Of a DNA stretch of 64,000 nucleotides, positions 40,796 through 54,679 are shown piece after piece (the stretch's first letter is position 1; each line of letters begins with the position of its first letter). The notes under the pieces are model-generated. The model was not told the origin of the DNA and did not search any database. It saw only the letters and a list, made by a program, of their open reading frames with translations. Origin of the DNA: Apostichopus japonicus (taxonomy: Eukaryota; Echinodermata; Holothuroidea; Aspidochirotida; Stichopodidae); assembly GCF_037975245.1 (NCBI RefSeq), contig NC_092574.1, forward strand, positions 12,427,213-12,491,212. Reading direction: 5' to 3'. The position numbers and the translations under genes are program-made.

Positions 40796-43700
40796 CGGCA
40801 GTGGATAACTTTGATTTGTCCAGTGGAAAATCCTGGAAAAGTAAAGAAATTTCAGTTTCAACCCTGATAGTTATTGAAATCTTTGATAGCCAAGTACTGT
40901 AACAAATTTGTGTTGAGATAATACTAATAGTATGAAATGTTATAAAAAGGTGAAGCTAATATGTATAATCAAACCAGGTTTTGAGACTGAAGACTTTTAT
41001 TAACTTGGAGATAGTGAGCTTGGTGTCTTGGTAGCACATGCAATAAAAATACTATTTTTATGTCATAATATTTACTCACAATACTTTTATTAAATTTTGA
41101 AAGTAAATATTTTATCAAAATGCCACACTTTTGGACCCCTAATGTATTGAATAACCCATCATGTAAGTTTCTAAGATAGTAACCATGTTTTAATTTATTT
41201 GTATCTTCACAGAGGGGCAATCCTATACTGTACAGTAGTTACTCAGATTTTGATGGCGACTAGAGTAAAGAATTTAAGTGATGACACACTGGAAGGAAAA
41301 CCTGCAGATAGAAATAGATGGAAGTATGTTGAAATAAAGTATTCAGAGAATGAATTGTGACTTGAATATATGACATATTGCAGTGATTTTTTGATGGACA
41401 GGAGAGTTTGCAGCTAATCAATTCATTTTGCTGCCATCTTAAAGTGTTTAAATGATTACCTGCTTAAATATTGATATCGTACAACATGGTGGATACCAAA
41501 TCAAATTCATCAGTTGCGCTGTTATGCCTTGGTTAAATATTTTGTAAAAAGTGTGATGTTTGTTGACATAATTTTCAAATTCATCCTCAAAGCATATAAC
41601 ATTGTTGAACTGATGAGTTTCAAATAGACATAAAATAGCAATGAAAAATGAACTAATTAACATGATTATAGCAAAGTATGGTCTGTGAAGGGGTGTGTCT
41701 CTTGTCTCAGGACTGATAGATGGGGACCTAGGTAGACTCACAGATGGTTGGAGCAGTTAAGGATAAACTTACAAACAGTTCCAGTCTGAGACAGTGAGTA
41801 TGGTTTATTATCCTTGGTCAGATTGTAGGAATGAATGTCTCTGATATGGGTAGTCAGTCTGTCATTGTGCAAGCCAAGGATGAACCTTGCCATATCAGAG
41901 GCTGTAGAATGTTTGCATTTTGACAAGAGTGTCCTGTTCATCAGTAGTTTAATTACCTAGCCTTTTGGCCATATATTGTATGTCCTGTTAGACTTTGGCA
42001 GAAAGCTCATTTGTGGCATGATGAAAGTGGTCCTTCCAGAAATTGGTGAAGTAGAGGGGTTACAGTAGAAAGGGATTTTCATGACATCTGTAAAAGGGCA
42101 GACTGTGTCCTATGGATACTTGATTTAAGTCTGCTATGAATAGAAATGATGTGTGTTTTGTGAGTCTCGAAAATTCAGGTTATGGAGAAATGACAGACCA
42201 AGTTCAGCATTCTCTTATTAATGATAGCCTATATAAATATCAGGTATCATATGCCTAAGCAGTTCTCACTGGTCAGAGGTTGAGCACTGGTGCATGAGTT
42301 GATGATAATTTTGGTTTGTAACCTAAAATATCCCCATCATCAACTCTCAGGCTGAATTTACTTATTCATGTTCTTGTTTGATGATTTGTACATCTTTGGT
42401 TGTGGCTATATGCATGCAGGCATTTCTGATTATTTTTTCATACAGACTATATGTGTGAGCTAACATTGGCTATGCTTGTCCAGTCAGGCTGTGAATCGGA
42501 ATTCCTGTTCATGGGTCAATTATACTATCTTTCACTTGCATCATTTCAGGAAAGCAGGAATTGTTGCTTGCAGTGCTGAACTGTTTTTATCCAAGCTTAC
42601 AGTGGCTTTTCTTATTGATTAATGTTGAATGTGTTTCTGTAATTTTTGTGGTTGTAATTTCATGTTTGTCCTGTAATTTTTAATTCTGTTCTCTTTCCTT
42701 TTTACAGTAGCTGTCATTTCCTTGCCCAACATGCTGTTACATTGGAAAAGCACTTTTATATATGGTTCATCATTGTTTATACAACTACAATCATGGCAAT
42801 CTAATGTTTTACAAATATCTAAGTAAAATCACAACTTCAGCAGCAGTATCTCCAGGCCAGCCAATTTGAAGAAGTTCAGATTTACCATTTAAAAATTCAT
42901 AAAATATAGTATTTTCCCATGTGACCTAATTAATATGATCTGAGCAACCAATAGTGAGGCATATAGCAGGGCTCTAAGCCAGGTTCACTTGTCCAAAATC
43001 AAGTCCAAGTCAACGTGTCCTGAGTCCAAGCCATGTCAGAATCAGAGTGAAGGCCGGGACAAGAATATCATGAGTCGAGAATCCAGTTGAAACATAATTT
43101 TGATTTTTGTTGATCACACCAACTTGGCTGGCCTGGATGTATTGCCATTGCTAATGTTGTTTGTGATTGTACTTAAATATTTGCAAATATTGGATTGCCA
43201 TTGTGTTATCGATAAGGCATGATAAGTATGGACAGTTTGTCAACTGCTTGTGACATTTAGGATTCAAAGACATTTTAAAACTCTTGGCATAGTAGTGTTA
43301 ATGAAGCAGTCTACGAGTCATGTATTACAAGTTTTCCCTGTCATATTGTATGGGAGGGGGCAGAAGAGAGTAAAGGAGGCTATTGGGGAATGGTGGGTAC
43401 GGGTGTGGAGGAGGGGTAGGGAAAGATTAAACTTTGGAACAGGAGGACTCCCAGAAAAGTTGTCCATCGCTGTTTAAAACTATGAATGCATCATTATAAC
43501 CTCAAACCTTGTTTATTTTCAGTGTGATAATCACCATGCAAAGCTCAAAGATCATCATTCAAGGGACTTGTGCGAAGAGACCAGCAAGAAAGTTAAAATC
43601 CTAGATTAGAGGTGAGAGGTTTGATCAGACATAGTGAAGTCTGCATGTTTTTGTGTGATTATGTGTGTGTGTATGTCTTATAATGGAATCTTGGGTTATA

Positions 43701-44531
43701 TAGTTAAATGAGCCAATATGCCATGTTATGTTGGATTGTTGGTACTCATACCATAAATTAATTATGAATTAAGTTTTCAATATATACACAACTATAAAGT
43801 AGGTACAATTTCATCAAGCATGGAATGTGCTGCTGTACAACATAAATTGACCTTACCAAAATTTGAAAACTTTATTATAACTCAAACATAAAATGTAAAA
43901 ACAAATTTTATGGACCAATACAAGATTTCTACATGCCAATAATTGGGGGAATGTTTGTTACATTGCATAAAGTTGTATTTGTGTTGTGTGGATCATTCCA
44001 TTCTTATGCCAATTAGTCCAAAAACATAGCATTGACTGTTACATTTAATAATTGTGGTTTGTTTACCAAATTTTCTTGGTTGATTACTGTAGGTGATAAC
44101 ATGTACCAGTGAGAAATTATCATATTGGAGAATATTTTACCATTTTGTTAAATTTGCTAAACTAGAATGTTAATTCCTGTATGGCTATAACATTAGTTTA
44201 TTTTTTCCATTTGGATTGAACCCATGTAAATATGATTATGATCATTACTTAATCAACAATGCAGATTTGAACAATTTGCACTTTTTAGTAAAAGTTAATT
44301 AATAACAACTTTTGTGGCTAATAGCTCATTTTTGGCAAGGAAGTCATTTCTATTGGTGGTTAATCATATGCAAACTCATCCCTTACTAATTTAATTATGT
44401 GATTAATTGTTGGTAAGCAATGAAAAGTTCACACTACCTATCATTTCAAGCGAAATAATGATCAGTAGTGCAAGCAAGCCATGATATTTCTACTGGTCTA
44501 GGTTGTCATTACATATTTTTCTTTTATATAG
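40796..44531. other. No recognisable gene; one weak candidate exon
   Basis: AT-rich, with no long or recognisable coding. At 43523-43611, between TTTTCAG and GTGAGAGG, a frame reads CDNHHAKLKDHHSRDLCEE but stops three codons before the donor. A segment at about 42970-43100 with repeated GAGTCCAAG/CAAGTCC words resembles one at about 32280-32400, probably one repeat family. Confidence 0.4.
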
Positions 44532-44603
44532 ACAAAATTATTGATGCCGAAGATATAAACACAGTAGTTATAATGCTGAAGAAGGAGACAACACCATACA
44601 TCA
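44532..44603 (+). CDS. Candidate exon upstream of the SET-domain exons
   Basis: 72 nt between a strong acceptor (TTTTATATAG) and a strong donor (A|GTGAGT). The frame encodes KIIDAEDINTVVIMLKKETT followed by PYI, a coding-like amphipathic stretch. It ends in phase 1, which is exactly what the 48783 exon needs. No named domain is recognised. It may belong to the same gene as the SET exons (inference). Confidence 0.4.
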
Positions 44604-47600
44604 GTGAGTTGTATTGTCTTGAAACAATTGATTGGCTCCTTGTTAATTACTTCCCATACTGGAGGCAACTAAAATTTATGCAATCAAGTTGGTGTCTGGG
44701 TGTGTATGTGACAATGAGCTTGTGAACAAAATATCTCTACAAAATGCATACTAGAGTGATACCATACTTGGTTAATAAGTTGGGAAGTTGGTGATCCCTA
44801 TTGTTTTGGTGCACAACTCATGAATATTAGTGATTGGGCTTGGTTTACTGAGGCCTATAACAAATAGCTTTGGCCATGTTAGTTTGCGTTTCCAATTTTT
44901 AGTGCTAATCTATTGGTATCTCAGTATCTGCCTTCTACTTTAATCTTGTCCCACTAAACATCTATAACATGGGAAGGTGTGATAGGGAGGGGGGGGGGTG
45001 GATTGGATAACATGGGAGGGAGGAGGGAAGGTAAGAAAGGGTGGACCATTGCACTTTTTCCCAAAACCTTCAGTTTTGTTTCTCTGATTCACTTTATGCA
45101 GATACCATAATTTCAGAGCCAAACACATGGCTAAATCTGGGAAATAAGCTATGGACACCCTCCCCTCAGACCCCTGCCCCTTATTCAGACATCAAGGCTC
45201 TATGCAGCTATTTGTGTGATCCAAAGAAAATATCATGCTTTGTGCGCCACTGATGTACTTGTTAAGTGAGAAGATTCAAATTTGGCCACCCCACTTTCCA
45301 AACCCACTGCTGATGCCGTCATTAGGTGATCCAAAAAACTTTCATTCATGAAACTACACAAAATCTATAAACATGAATTATTCCTTAACAATTACCATCA
45401 AGAGTCTAATCATGGATAGTACCATATTGACATTAGAGTCTAGCTAGGTTTCCTTGTTGAAAACAATTCTCCTCTCCTTATGACCCTCCCAATTTAGTAG
45501 GGCAGCTGAAAGGGCTGTCAGCTGGGGCAGGTCTCACTCAGCATGGCCAGGGCCACTAGGCAAGTGTCCATACAAAGATTACACAAGTGGATAAAATGCT
45601 CATTTTCCTGTTGTGATCCTAATGAAGAAAAAGATTGATGAATTCAAACTAAAATTTACAAAAATTGAACCCCAAAATGACATGTTTGTTGGACAGTACG
45701 AATGCATATATTCCATTATATTTCAGTAACTAAACTGATTGAAAAAGAACATTTTTCCTCTCTGCATGCAAATTATTATTTTTGTTTTGTCTAAGGTTAA
45801 CTTCTAGCTAGGCTGACTCCTACTGGCTCCTGCTCAACCTGCTCACCACATGGTAGAGCAAAGAAATACCATCATAAATGCATACAATTCAGCCATTACA
45901 TCTTAAAAATGAAAATAGTGTTATTGAACTAAAATGTTACAAAATATCTTACTTATATGATGAATATTAATTATCCTTTCTGAGTGGATGAGATTGCAAG
46001 TCTCAGCTCGACACATGGTCCTTGTCATTGATGGAATGTGTACATGAGTACAGGTGATACTGTATTTGATATTAGAAAAGTAGGTTTGAAAAATTTGGTT
46101 TGTCCTATTGCTGTTGTCTATCAGGTGCCTAGATGACTCTGATGAATTAGCTGAGAGTAGTGATCTTAAAGGGGAGCATTGGTTTAATTCCTTTAAGTTG
46201 CTGATGTGATTACAAGTCTCAGCTCATCACCTGATTGGTTGTTGGCATTGATGGCATATGTTCATGAGTTGCCAAGGCCTGTCATTTAAGTAAATTGTTC
46301 ATGTGAAACATTGTCCTTATTTACAACTTTTTATATCTAAACAATGAAATTAAAACTTCATTGTTACTTAAATCACATCAAATTTATGCATGTTGATGAC
46401 CCACATTTGACCTTCATCACTTCTCAGCAATAAAGTACCTGTCTGAACATATGATATTCCACTCTAAATTTGCTGAACATGACATTTTGTCACTAATATC
46501 TGAGAGTTAATCCTAATATTTGAATATTCATAACAGCATCTGGCAATTTTTAAAAGTACACATTGGATAGATGTGAGGAGGCAAACTGTTAGGTACTTGG
46601 GAATTTGAAAGGATTTCTACTTGGGAGGCACACTGGTAGTGTGCAAACTGGTAGTGGGACAAAATGACCTGCTCTTCTCAAATCTTCTCAAACTGCCAAA
46701 ATGTTGATGAATGAAAACATAGTATAGAAGCTTCTACTTCTTAAATGCATTTTCATATATTTTGATAATTACTTTCAAGAAAATGTAACAGTAACTTCAG
46801 TCCCATACAGAAACTAGAATTTCTTCACACATTTACTGTGCAAAAAATGTTTATATATTCAAGGCTAATTGTTGAGGGCATATTCCAGTTGGTTCATGGT
46901 GAGTCACTCTAGAGATCACAATTTTGTTTAGAGGTACTGATCAAGTTAGGTCTATAAACAATTATCTCTACATTTGGCAAATTTCACCATGATGTCTTTG
47001 TTGGTATTTCAACAAAACTAACAAGTTAGTTTTAAGCAAAGTTCTGCAAAAGTTTATCAGCTGCAAAACCTCACTTTAAACATACAGCCGGCTGTTGGCC
47101 GACAGGTACTGATAGAGTGCTGCAATATTTCTGTACCTTTAAAGTAGGGGGCTACCATGGACCATGATATTTTCTAAACCAGCCCCTTACTATTAACCTC
47201 AAAATAACAACATAAATTACTGAATGCAAATGAAAACTCCCATTTTATAAGGGTAAATTTCCACTCCAACCTGTTTTCTATCATTTAACCAATAACTCAT
47301 TTGATTATAAATGAATTTGGATTCTACACTTGTGCAAAAGGAAATATCATCTGCCATTAGATAATCACTAGTTATGGCTGGTACTTATAGTGGCTATCTT
47401 TGGTGTGGAAGCTATAAATAATCAAAAGTTGCTGTGAGTCTTAACTACTCTGGATCATACCTTGCCACTTGGATTTGTTTTTAACAAATATTAATTTTCA
47501 GAGCAACATGTCTCTGATACAAAATGGAAAAAAAAATGAAACAAACCATATTAAAGAATTCTTTCTTTAAACTTTCTACCTATTATTAGATTAAACAGTA

Positions 47601-47684
47601 GTAATTATTTGTAATGGGTGAACTATTTAGTAGACCCCTCAAAATTTTGATTGTCGTAATAGAGGGCTCAAGGACAGTTTCTGT
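44604..47684. other. No recognisable gene
   Basis: AT-rich presumed intron. One diverged duplicate is seen: ACAAGTCTCAGCTC/GCAAGTCTCAGCTC followed by CATTGATGG occurs at about 45997 and again at about 46211. A G run is near 44985. Confidence 0.5.
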
Positions 47685-48584
47685 TACAACTCGTTGCTGT
47701 CCGATCAATCAAACGATCAGTTTTCTTGTTTCTCTTCTCCTCCTTTATAGGTGAGTAGATGCATAAATTAGACTTATATTACCTGCTAAACTGATTCACA
47801 TGTGTATTATATATTATTCTAAATGGGTAACAGTAGTTTGGTAACAGGATGTCAGATTTCACTGAGTTATCGGGCTAAAATATGATAAAATAATAACTTT
47901 AGCCTAAGGTTATCTATGTATGTTAGGATGGCACACAAGGTAGTCGTCATGGCCATCGTTTAGTGCCAAAAGCGACACATTCGTCACCGTAATTCATTCA
48001 TTTTTAGTATGTCGTGTGTATTGAGATGTCATTTCTAGTTTTTTATGAAGCATCAAGCATTTTTACGGTGCCATTATTAGCCATTTATAACTTTGATGCG
48101 TCCAATTAGTGTGAATTTGGTAAATGCATTCCTAAGCTTTTGAGTGTCACGCAACTAGGAAAGGCTGGGCGTGTACACGTTGTTCGTATAGACCTGGGCA
48201 TGGGAATTACTCCAGGGACCGACTCAAAAGCTGGGGAGCTTTGTGTATGTACAGTACACACATTCGGGATCAGGGACCATCTCAACAGTTGTTTATAATC
48301 AGTTTCATATTCACTCATCAATGATTGTTCAGGGATCAGCTGAACAACTAGTCATATTTTTGTGTGGAGGCAGTGTACACGTGGATAATTCAGGGATCAT
48401 CTTGACAATTATATCATCAGTCATTTATTCATTTTCGTATATAGTTGCATATTATAAATCATAAGTTAAATTCAATTGTTTTGAGAGTTACGAGCATGTT
48501 GCTTGTAAAGCAGTTCAATACAACTCGTTGCTGTCCGATCAATCAAACGATCAGCTTTCTTGTTTCTCTTCTCCTCCTTTATAG
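47685..48584. repeat. 66-bp direct repeat pair 834 bp apart, ending in an acceptor-like tract
   Basis: The repeat TACAACTCGTTGCTGTCCGA through CTCCTCCTTTATAG occurs at 47685-47750 and 48519-48584 with one mismatch. The first copy is followed by GTGAGTAG, the second by CCGGATGAG. Between them are three or four loose copies of a word with CAGGGATCA. It could be the edges of an inserted segment or remains of LTRs, but no TG..CA termini are clear. Confidence 0.6.
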
Positions 48585-48782
48585 CCGGATGAGCCGCCTG
48601 GCCCCTCATTACCCCAGCCCCACCTAACACCTCTGGGCATGTAACATATTTCTTAAGCGGCGACGTATGGGACATCATCCAGTTTTGCTTCTGCTTTTAA
48701 CTTACTGCTTTTATTGTCGTTGCATGTGTATTGTTTTTATGATTTTAAATGTTTTGTGATGTTATCTCTCTTTTTTATGTAG

Positions 48783-50758
48783 TTTCATAATAAGATCACC
48801 CTACACCAGGACTGCCTCCATCATGTACAATCAGAGTGTGATAAGGAAGACTTTCAAGTGAGGTTCATCATTGATACCATTGGTAAGATGTAAAAAAAAA
48901 ATCTTTTAATGCCTTTTTAGGATATTCTGTATGATAGTGCATCAAATTCAAGTGGGAAATGATCCACAGCTTAAACTATGAAACTAACACTAAAAATTTC
49001 AACTTGAACGTTGGTCAAATTGCTTTTACTGACATTATGTTAAAGGTAGTCTGTATTGGCCCTATATTTTGGCATGCTTAAATTGCTAGAAGTTTTCAAA
49101 AAGCACTGACCTTGAGGTCTTTACTTTCCAAACTGTTCTCATATTCGAAATGAACACACAAGATGACTGAATGTCCCAGTGAGATAATTGATTTAGTTCC
49201 AATATGGAAATTACCGCCATTTACTGTTGCTCAATGGAATACTATTATGAATACAAAGCAATTTTTCTTCCTGCCACTGGGATTGGGGTGGGGTGGGGGG
49301 ATGAGGGGGTCATGCCCAGTGTCTCTCATTTTGTTTTGTCCTTTTTGTGAGTGGGGGGATGGGGGGTGTTCATTTAGAAGAGTTGGTCTTGATAACATTA
49401 CTGTTTCATTATAATGGTTGTACAGATGGAGGGATGGGGGTGAGCAGAAAGAAGGGAGATTATTTAAAAACAAAATCACTTGTAGAACACCAACTGTGTA
49501 TGGTATTCTGTGATTGTTCCCAATCCGATATGGAACGCGGGAAGTGAGACTGTCCAAGATTGAAGACATTGGACACAACATCAAAGAACTCTTCTATTTT
49601 CTTTCCCTGTATCAGAAAATCTTTTTCAATCCATTCCTTTTTTGACATCTTGACAGGAAGAGGAGTGTTTGCAACAAAGTAAATCAGGCAAGGTGATTTC
49701 TAGCTAGAGTATGGAGGAGAAATACTTTCTCATGAGGAGGCATCCAAAATAGCTAGAACCAAGGAAGATGGCAACACCTTCGTGTACTTTTATGAGAATG
49801 GTGGACTATAGAATGGTAAGTTAAAATGTTTGCTTCCCATATTATGGTCTGTAAATGTTTATTTTTCTTTGACTATTCACAACATTAAGGATAACAATTT
49901 AAACTTTGAAATGCATATTTTGTTCTGTAAAATATTCACAAAATGGAGGGTTCGAATGTAACACTACTTGCTAATTTGTGAGTAGGATTTTATTATTACC
50001 AGGAGAAAATGAAAGGCACTACTATTTTTCATGGCGTAGCCTAAATTCCCTGAGAATATTCGCTGCATATTTCTACAAATAAAACCTAGTCTACTTTCCA
50101 AAGATTTGTCTGATGGAGCGAGATATCACCTTTGAATTACACTGATTTTTCACCAGAAGTGGACTTGAAGCAAACGAGGGTGATGTCAGAGTTACGCACT
50201 GACAACAAACCTTTTTTTTTAACTTTCACAAACTACTGTATGTTTGCACCTTGGAATGAATAACTTGCAAATCAGGAATCATACTTGATGCTTGGGTTGA
50301 CTTTTGTGTGAAAAGAGACAACTTCAAATGTACATCAAAACATATGACTTGAATCAAATTTCTCCAGAATGTTACATTCATTTTCCTATTTAACCTGTCA
50401 AAAATTCATTTTGGCTTGTACTATCATATACAATGGGTGATCTGTCTATGCAGCTCTCTATACAGTGTGTCAACTTTTACAGTAGTTCAGTCCTGCTCCT
50501 TTGGTTTCATAGTCATTCTGAATTGTTTTTATAATCCACTTAAACTTTCAATTTGTTGCCCTCAGTATTGATGCTACAGACACAGCCTGTGTTGCAAAGA
50601 TGGTAAATGATGAGATTGGCAGGGAGGCCAATTCTGTTATGAAGAAACAAATACTTGAAGGAAGAGTCTGTCTCTGTTTGTTTGCCCTAAAAGACATAAA
50701 ACATGGTCAAGAACTTCGGTACGACTATGGGCAAACAGATTTACCGTGGTGAAAGAAG
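48783..50758 (+). pseudogene. KMT5A-like SET-domain gene, copy 1 (inactivated)
   Basis: Exon 48783-48882 is open and reads HNKITLHQDCLHHVQSECDK followed by EDFQVRFIIDTIG, ending phase 1. Exon 49657-49815 continues RGVFATK, stop, IRQGDF, stop, LEYGGEILSHEEASKIART, with two in-frame stops and a 1-bp deletion near 49807 relative to copy 2. Exon 50566-50758 reads IDATDTACVAKMVNDEIG, then VCLCLFALKDIKHGQELRYD, YGQTDLPW and a TGA. RGVFAT, LEYxGE, the N-containing substrate strand and ELRYDYG are the SET-domain core of KMT5A-type lysine methyltransferases. Stops at 49680, 49701 and 50750 rule out a normal product from this copy. The first exon alone is intact. Confidence 0.8.
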
Positions 50759-52254
50759 GTAAGAAAGAAATTGCAAGGCATGAGTAAATATTTACTTCAT
50801 AGTTAAACTTTAATAGGGTATGGAGAAACATGTTTAAGATAACTTCCAGTATACCCAGTATCTGAAGGAGATCATTCACTGAATACCACCTGGCTGAGAA
50901 TTCTGTCTGTTACAAAAATCTTGGACATTCCTCCAAACAACATGAATCTTTATTCATATAAGAGATGCGGGATTTGTACAAAATTGCTCTGCCATGGTGA
51001 TCAGTGTTTACAGAGCAAATCATGAGGGTGGGATGCAGGACATACATGAATGTATGAAGGAGGAGCCCTTCTGGCTATCTGCTTAGCTGCTTCACTTTAC
51101 TTTGGCAAATCTGCCTTAAAACATCGGAAAGACCGTTTAGCTCAGAACGATAAGATAACTATTGAGAAATGTACAAGACCCTAGGAATGAATATAAACAT
51201 CAAGTATGGGATGGGGGGGGGGGCACTCTGAGCAAAGATGTGTTCAGCTTTGTGTAAAGAAGGAAGGTGTACTCTGTGTACACTGAAGCAGCTGAAACTA
51301 TGGTCTTAACAAGACTAAGTATGATAGAGGGTTTTAACCTTTCGCAGGGCTTCAAAGATATCTCTAACTTTTTCAACCTCTAACTGTGGTAAGTGTTTCC
51401 TGAAGAAAGACCACTATTAGAAATCAATCAGCAAGGTAACAGAGAAAAGTATTTTAGTAAAATAAATAGAACTTGACAAGAAATGTTCTTATTGATTGTG
51501 GGATTCAAATGTTGGAAAAGGTGGGGCAATAACATACCTGAATGATAAACCCTAAACAAGAGCTTACAGTAACCACTTGAAAGTATTCTACAGAATGTAG
51601 TTTTGGCTTTCAAAGTGTAATTGATCAAGCATTAGCTTACATACTACATAGGAAAGGCCAACTGGAAATCTTTACTATCCAAACTATTCTCATATATTCT
51701 ACATGAACACATAAGATGGTTGAATGTCCCATTGAGGTAAATTTATCAAGTTTAAAAAAGGAAAGTACCTCCATTTATTGTTGCTCAATGGAGTACTATT
51801 ATCAAGACAATCCAATTTTCCGTCCTGCCACCTGTGGGGAGGGGTGGGGGTGAGGGGGGTTGGATCATGCCCAGTGTCTGTCTCATATTTTGTAATATGT
51901 ATAGTACCAGGGTAATGCAGAGTACTGTTGAAACAGCTTTATGGAACTTTATGACACTTTCCTTTTCTGGGGTGGGGGGGGGGGGAGTGGGTGAGTTGGT
52001 CTTGATAACATTACTGTATCATTATAATGGTTGTACAGATGGAGGGATGGTGGTGAGCAGAAAGAAGCGAGATTATTTAAGAACAGAATCACTTGTAGAA
52101 CACAAACTGTTTATGGTATTCTGTGATTGTTCCCAATCCGATATGGAATGCGGGAAGTGAGGCTGTCCAAGGTTGAAGACATTGAATGCAACATCAAAGA
52201 ATTCTTCTATTTTCTTTCCCTGTTCAACCCATTTCTTTTTTAAGGTCTTGACAG

Positions 52255-54066
52255 GAAGGGAAGTGTTTGCAACAAAGGAAATCAGGCAAGGTGATTTCTA
52301 GCTAGAATAAAGAGGAGAAATCATTTCTCCTGAGGAGGCATCCAATAGAGCTAGAACCAAGAAAGCTGGCAACACTGCCATGTACTTGTATGAGAATGGT
52401 GGAATTATAGAAAGGTAAGTTAAAATGTTTGCTTCCCATTTTATGGTCTGTATATGTTTAATTTGTTTTATGACTATTCACAACATCAAAGATAACAATT
52501 TAAAATATGCATATTTTTTTTCTATAAATATTCACAACATCCAGGGTTCAAATTTTGACTATATCAATCACTAATTTGTGAGAAGGATGTTATTATTGCC
52601 AGGAGAAAATGAAAGGCACTAGTAATTTTTGGGGAGTAACCTAACTTACCCTAGAATTTTAGGTACACATTTCTACAAATAAAAGTCTCCTTTCAGAAGA
52701 TTTGTCAGATGGACGGAGAGGGGGGGGAGGACTCAGGGTAGCATGACCAGAGGTTGATATTTAATGTTTTGTGGAATGTGGAAGAGAGGGAGGAACTTTT
52801 TTCTAGAGGTAGGGAGTGGAGTGGCTGGCACAAAGCAATCCACTAAGTTAAGTGCAGAAAATCTAGCCTAAACATTTGTTTAGAAGAAAAAAATTTTTTT
52901 TATGAAAAACAAAACAAATGCATAGCCATGCTTACAAGTTTTACATGTAGTCACCTGGAAGTAGATCGTGGAGCTAAGAATAATAAATTGGGAAGAGGGG
53001 AGGACTGGGGAGAGAGGGATGGGTGTTTATAAGGTAGGGACAAGGGAGTGCTGGCACCATATGCCAACCACATTTTGCTTAACACTACACTCAGTCAAAT
53101 GGGAGAAGCCAGCCTATTCACATGTTGACAAAAGTAAAATTTGCATAGACTTGTGTACAACTTTGGATGTAGTGATCTGGCAGTGGATGCTAGCCTAATT
53201 TACTGAGGAAGAGGGGGTGAGCAAGGACTGGGGTGGGCAACAGGGAATTAAAGAAGTATTGATATGGAGTCATTTGATAGTTTTCCATTTTCAAGCTAAT
53301 TTGAGAGACGTTTGATATTGGTGTTTGAAATCTTTTTCATGTTGTTGTTGGTCTTAAATTTGAAATAACTTTTATACTACACAAAGAATCATATATAAGC
53401 TATCAGCATAATTAAAGTTATCACAGAGAATAACAGTCTAATAAGCAATCATGTGTCCATTGAATAAAAGCAACAAATATCAATGATAAAAAGGGGTTAT
53501 ATTCAATAAGAATTGGATGCATATTCCTCCAGAATGTTACATTCATTTTCCTATCATACATGTAAAAAATCCTTTTGGCTTTGACTATCTTATGTATTGG
53601 CGTGATCTGTCTATGCAGCTCTCTAAACAGTGTTTCAACTTTTACAGTTGTTCAGTCCTGCTCCTTTGGTTTCATAGTCATTCTGAATTGTTTTTATAAT
53701 CCACTTAAACTTTCAATTTGTTGCCCTCAGTATTGATGCTACAGACACAGCCTGTGTTGCAAAGATGGTAAATGATGAGATTGGCAGGGATGCCAATTCT
53801 GTTGTGAAGAAACAGACACTTGAAGGAAGAGTCTGTCTCTGTTTGTTTGCCCTAAATGATATGAAACATGGTCAAGAACTCTGGTACGACTATGGGCAAA
53901 CAGATTTACCATGGAGAAAGAAGGTAAGAAAGAAATTGCACGGCATGAGTAAAAAATCACTGGTTTGTTAAAGTTTAATAGGGTATGGAGAAACATCTTA
54001 AAGATAAAGTCTTAGTCATGATGTTTTTTTCAGATTTTAACTTGTGAAAGTTCATATCAGCATTAA
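52255..54066 (+). pseudogene. KMT5A-like SET-domain exons, copy 2 (tandem duplicate)
   Basis: Exon 52255-52414 reads REVFATKEIRQGDF, stop, LE, stop, RGEIISPEEASNRARTKKAG and ENGGIIE. Exon 53731-53923 is fully open: IDATDTACVAKMVNDEIGRD, CLCLFALNDMKHGQELWYDY, GQTDLPWRKK. A possible last exon follows TTTTTTTCAG at 54034 (ILTCESSYQH, stop). The copy starts near 51670, so it lacks a counterpart of the 48783 exon. Relative to copy 1 it carries an extra ~0.8 kb in the intron (about 52.7-53.5 kb). The first stop (TTC TAG CTA) is identical in both copies. Confidence 0.75.
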
Positions 54067-54679
54067 GGAAAACTGAATGGATATTGCAACTGTTTCCACT
54101 TTATGTAGGGAACAGAGTGGTATGTTGTAACTGAACTGTGTAGACTTGGCGACAAACACATTGCTGGCACTAAACACATTTCTAATGTTAAAGATAAGTT
54201 TAAAAACCCTTTCTGCTAGAATGAGATTTGATTGAGGAAACCTTGGATGTTGTCGTAACCTCATTATTCAATTGCAACTATTTATGTGGTTTGACACATT
54301 TCATAACATTTTTTTAATTTAACCTTTGTGTTAGTTTATACTAATATCACCTTAATACCTTCCCTGGAGTTCAGTACTTGTCTTACAGTACTGATACTTA
54401 GCTATGCATGTGACTATGAAGAAGACAAATATTTGCTGTGGCAGCAGAGCACAAGACTCCTTTGATGCTTGAGACTTTCAAGAACTCCTCCACACATACA
54501 TTACAGGTCAGTAAAATACGAGAACTCTGTTTTCTTTCTTTCATTATTTATATATTATTACAACACTAGTGAAATTTTTATCAAATAACCTCATTGGTTA
54601 CTTGAGTCTAAACAAGGTCATTGTTTTGTTCCAACTGTGAAGTAATTTCTGTTTGTCCAAACCGGCTAGCAAGTGGTGT

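Noticed and set aside
52255-53923. Copy 2 as a working SET methyltransferase
   Set aside because: Two in-frame stops in the first SET exon; only the last exon is open.
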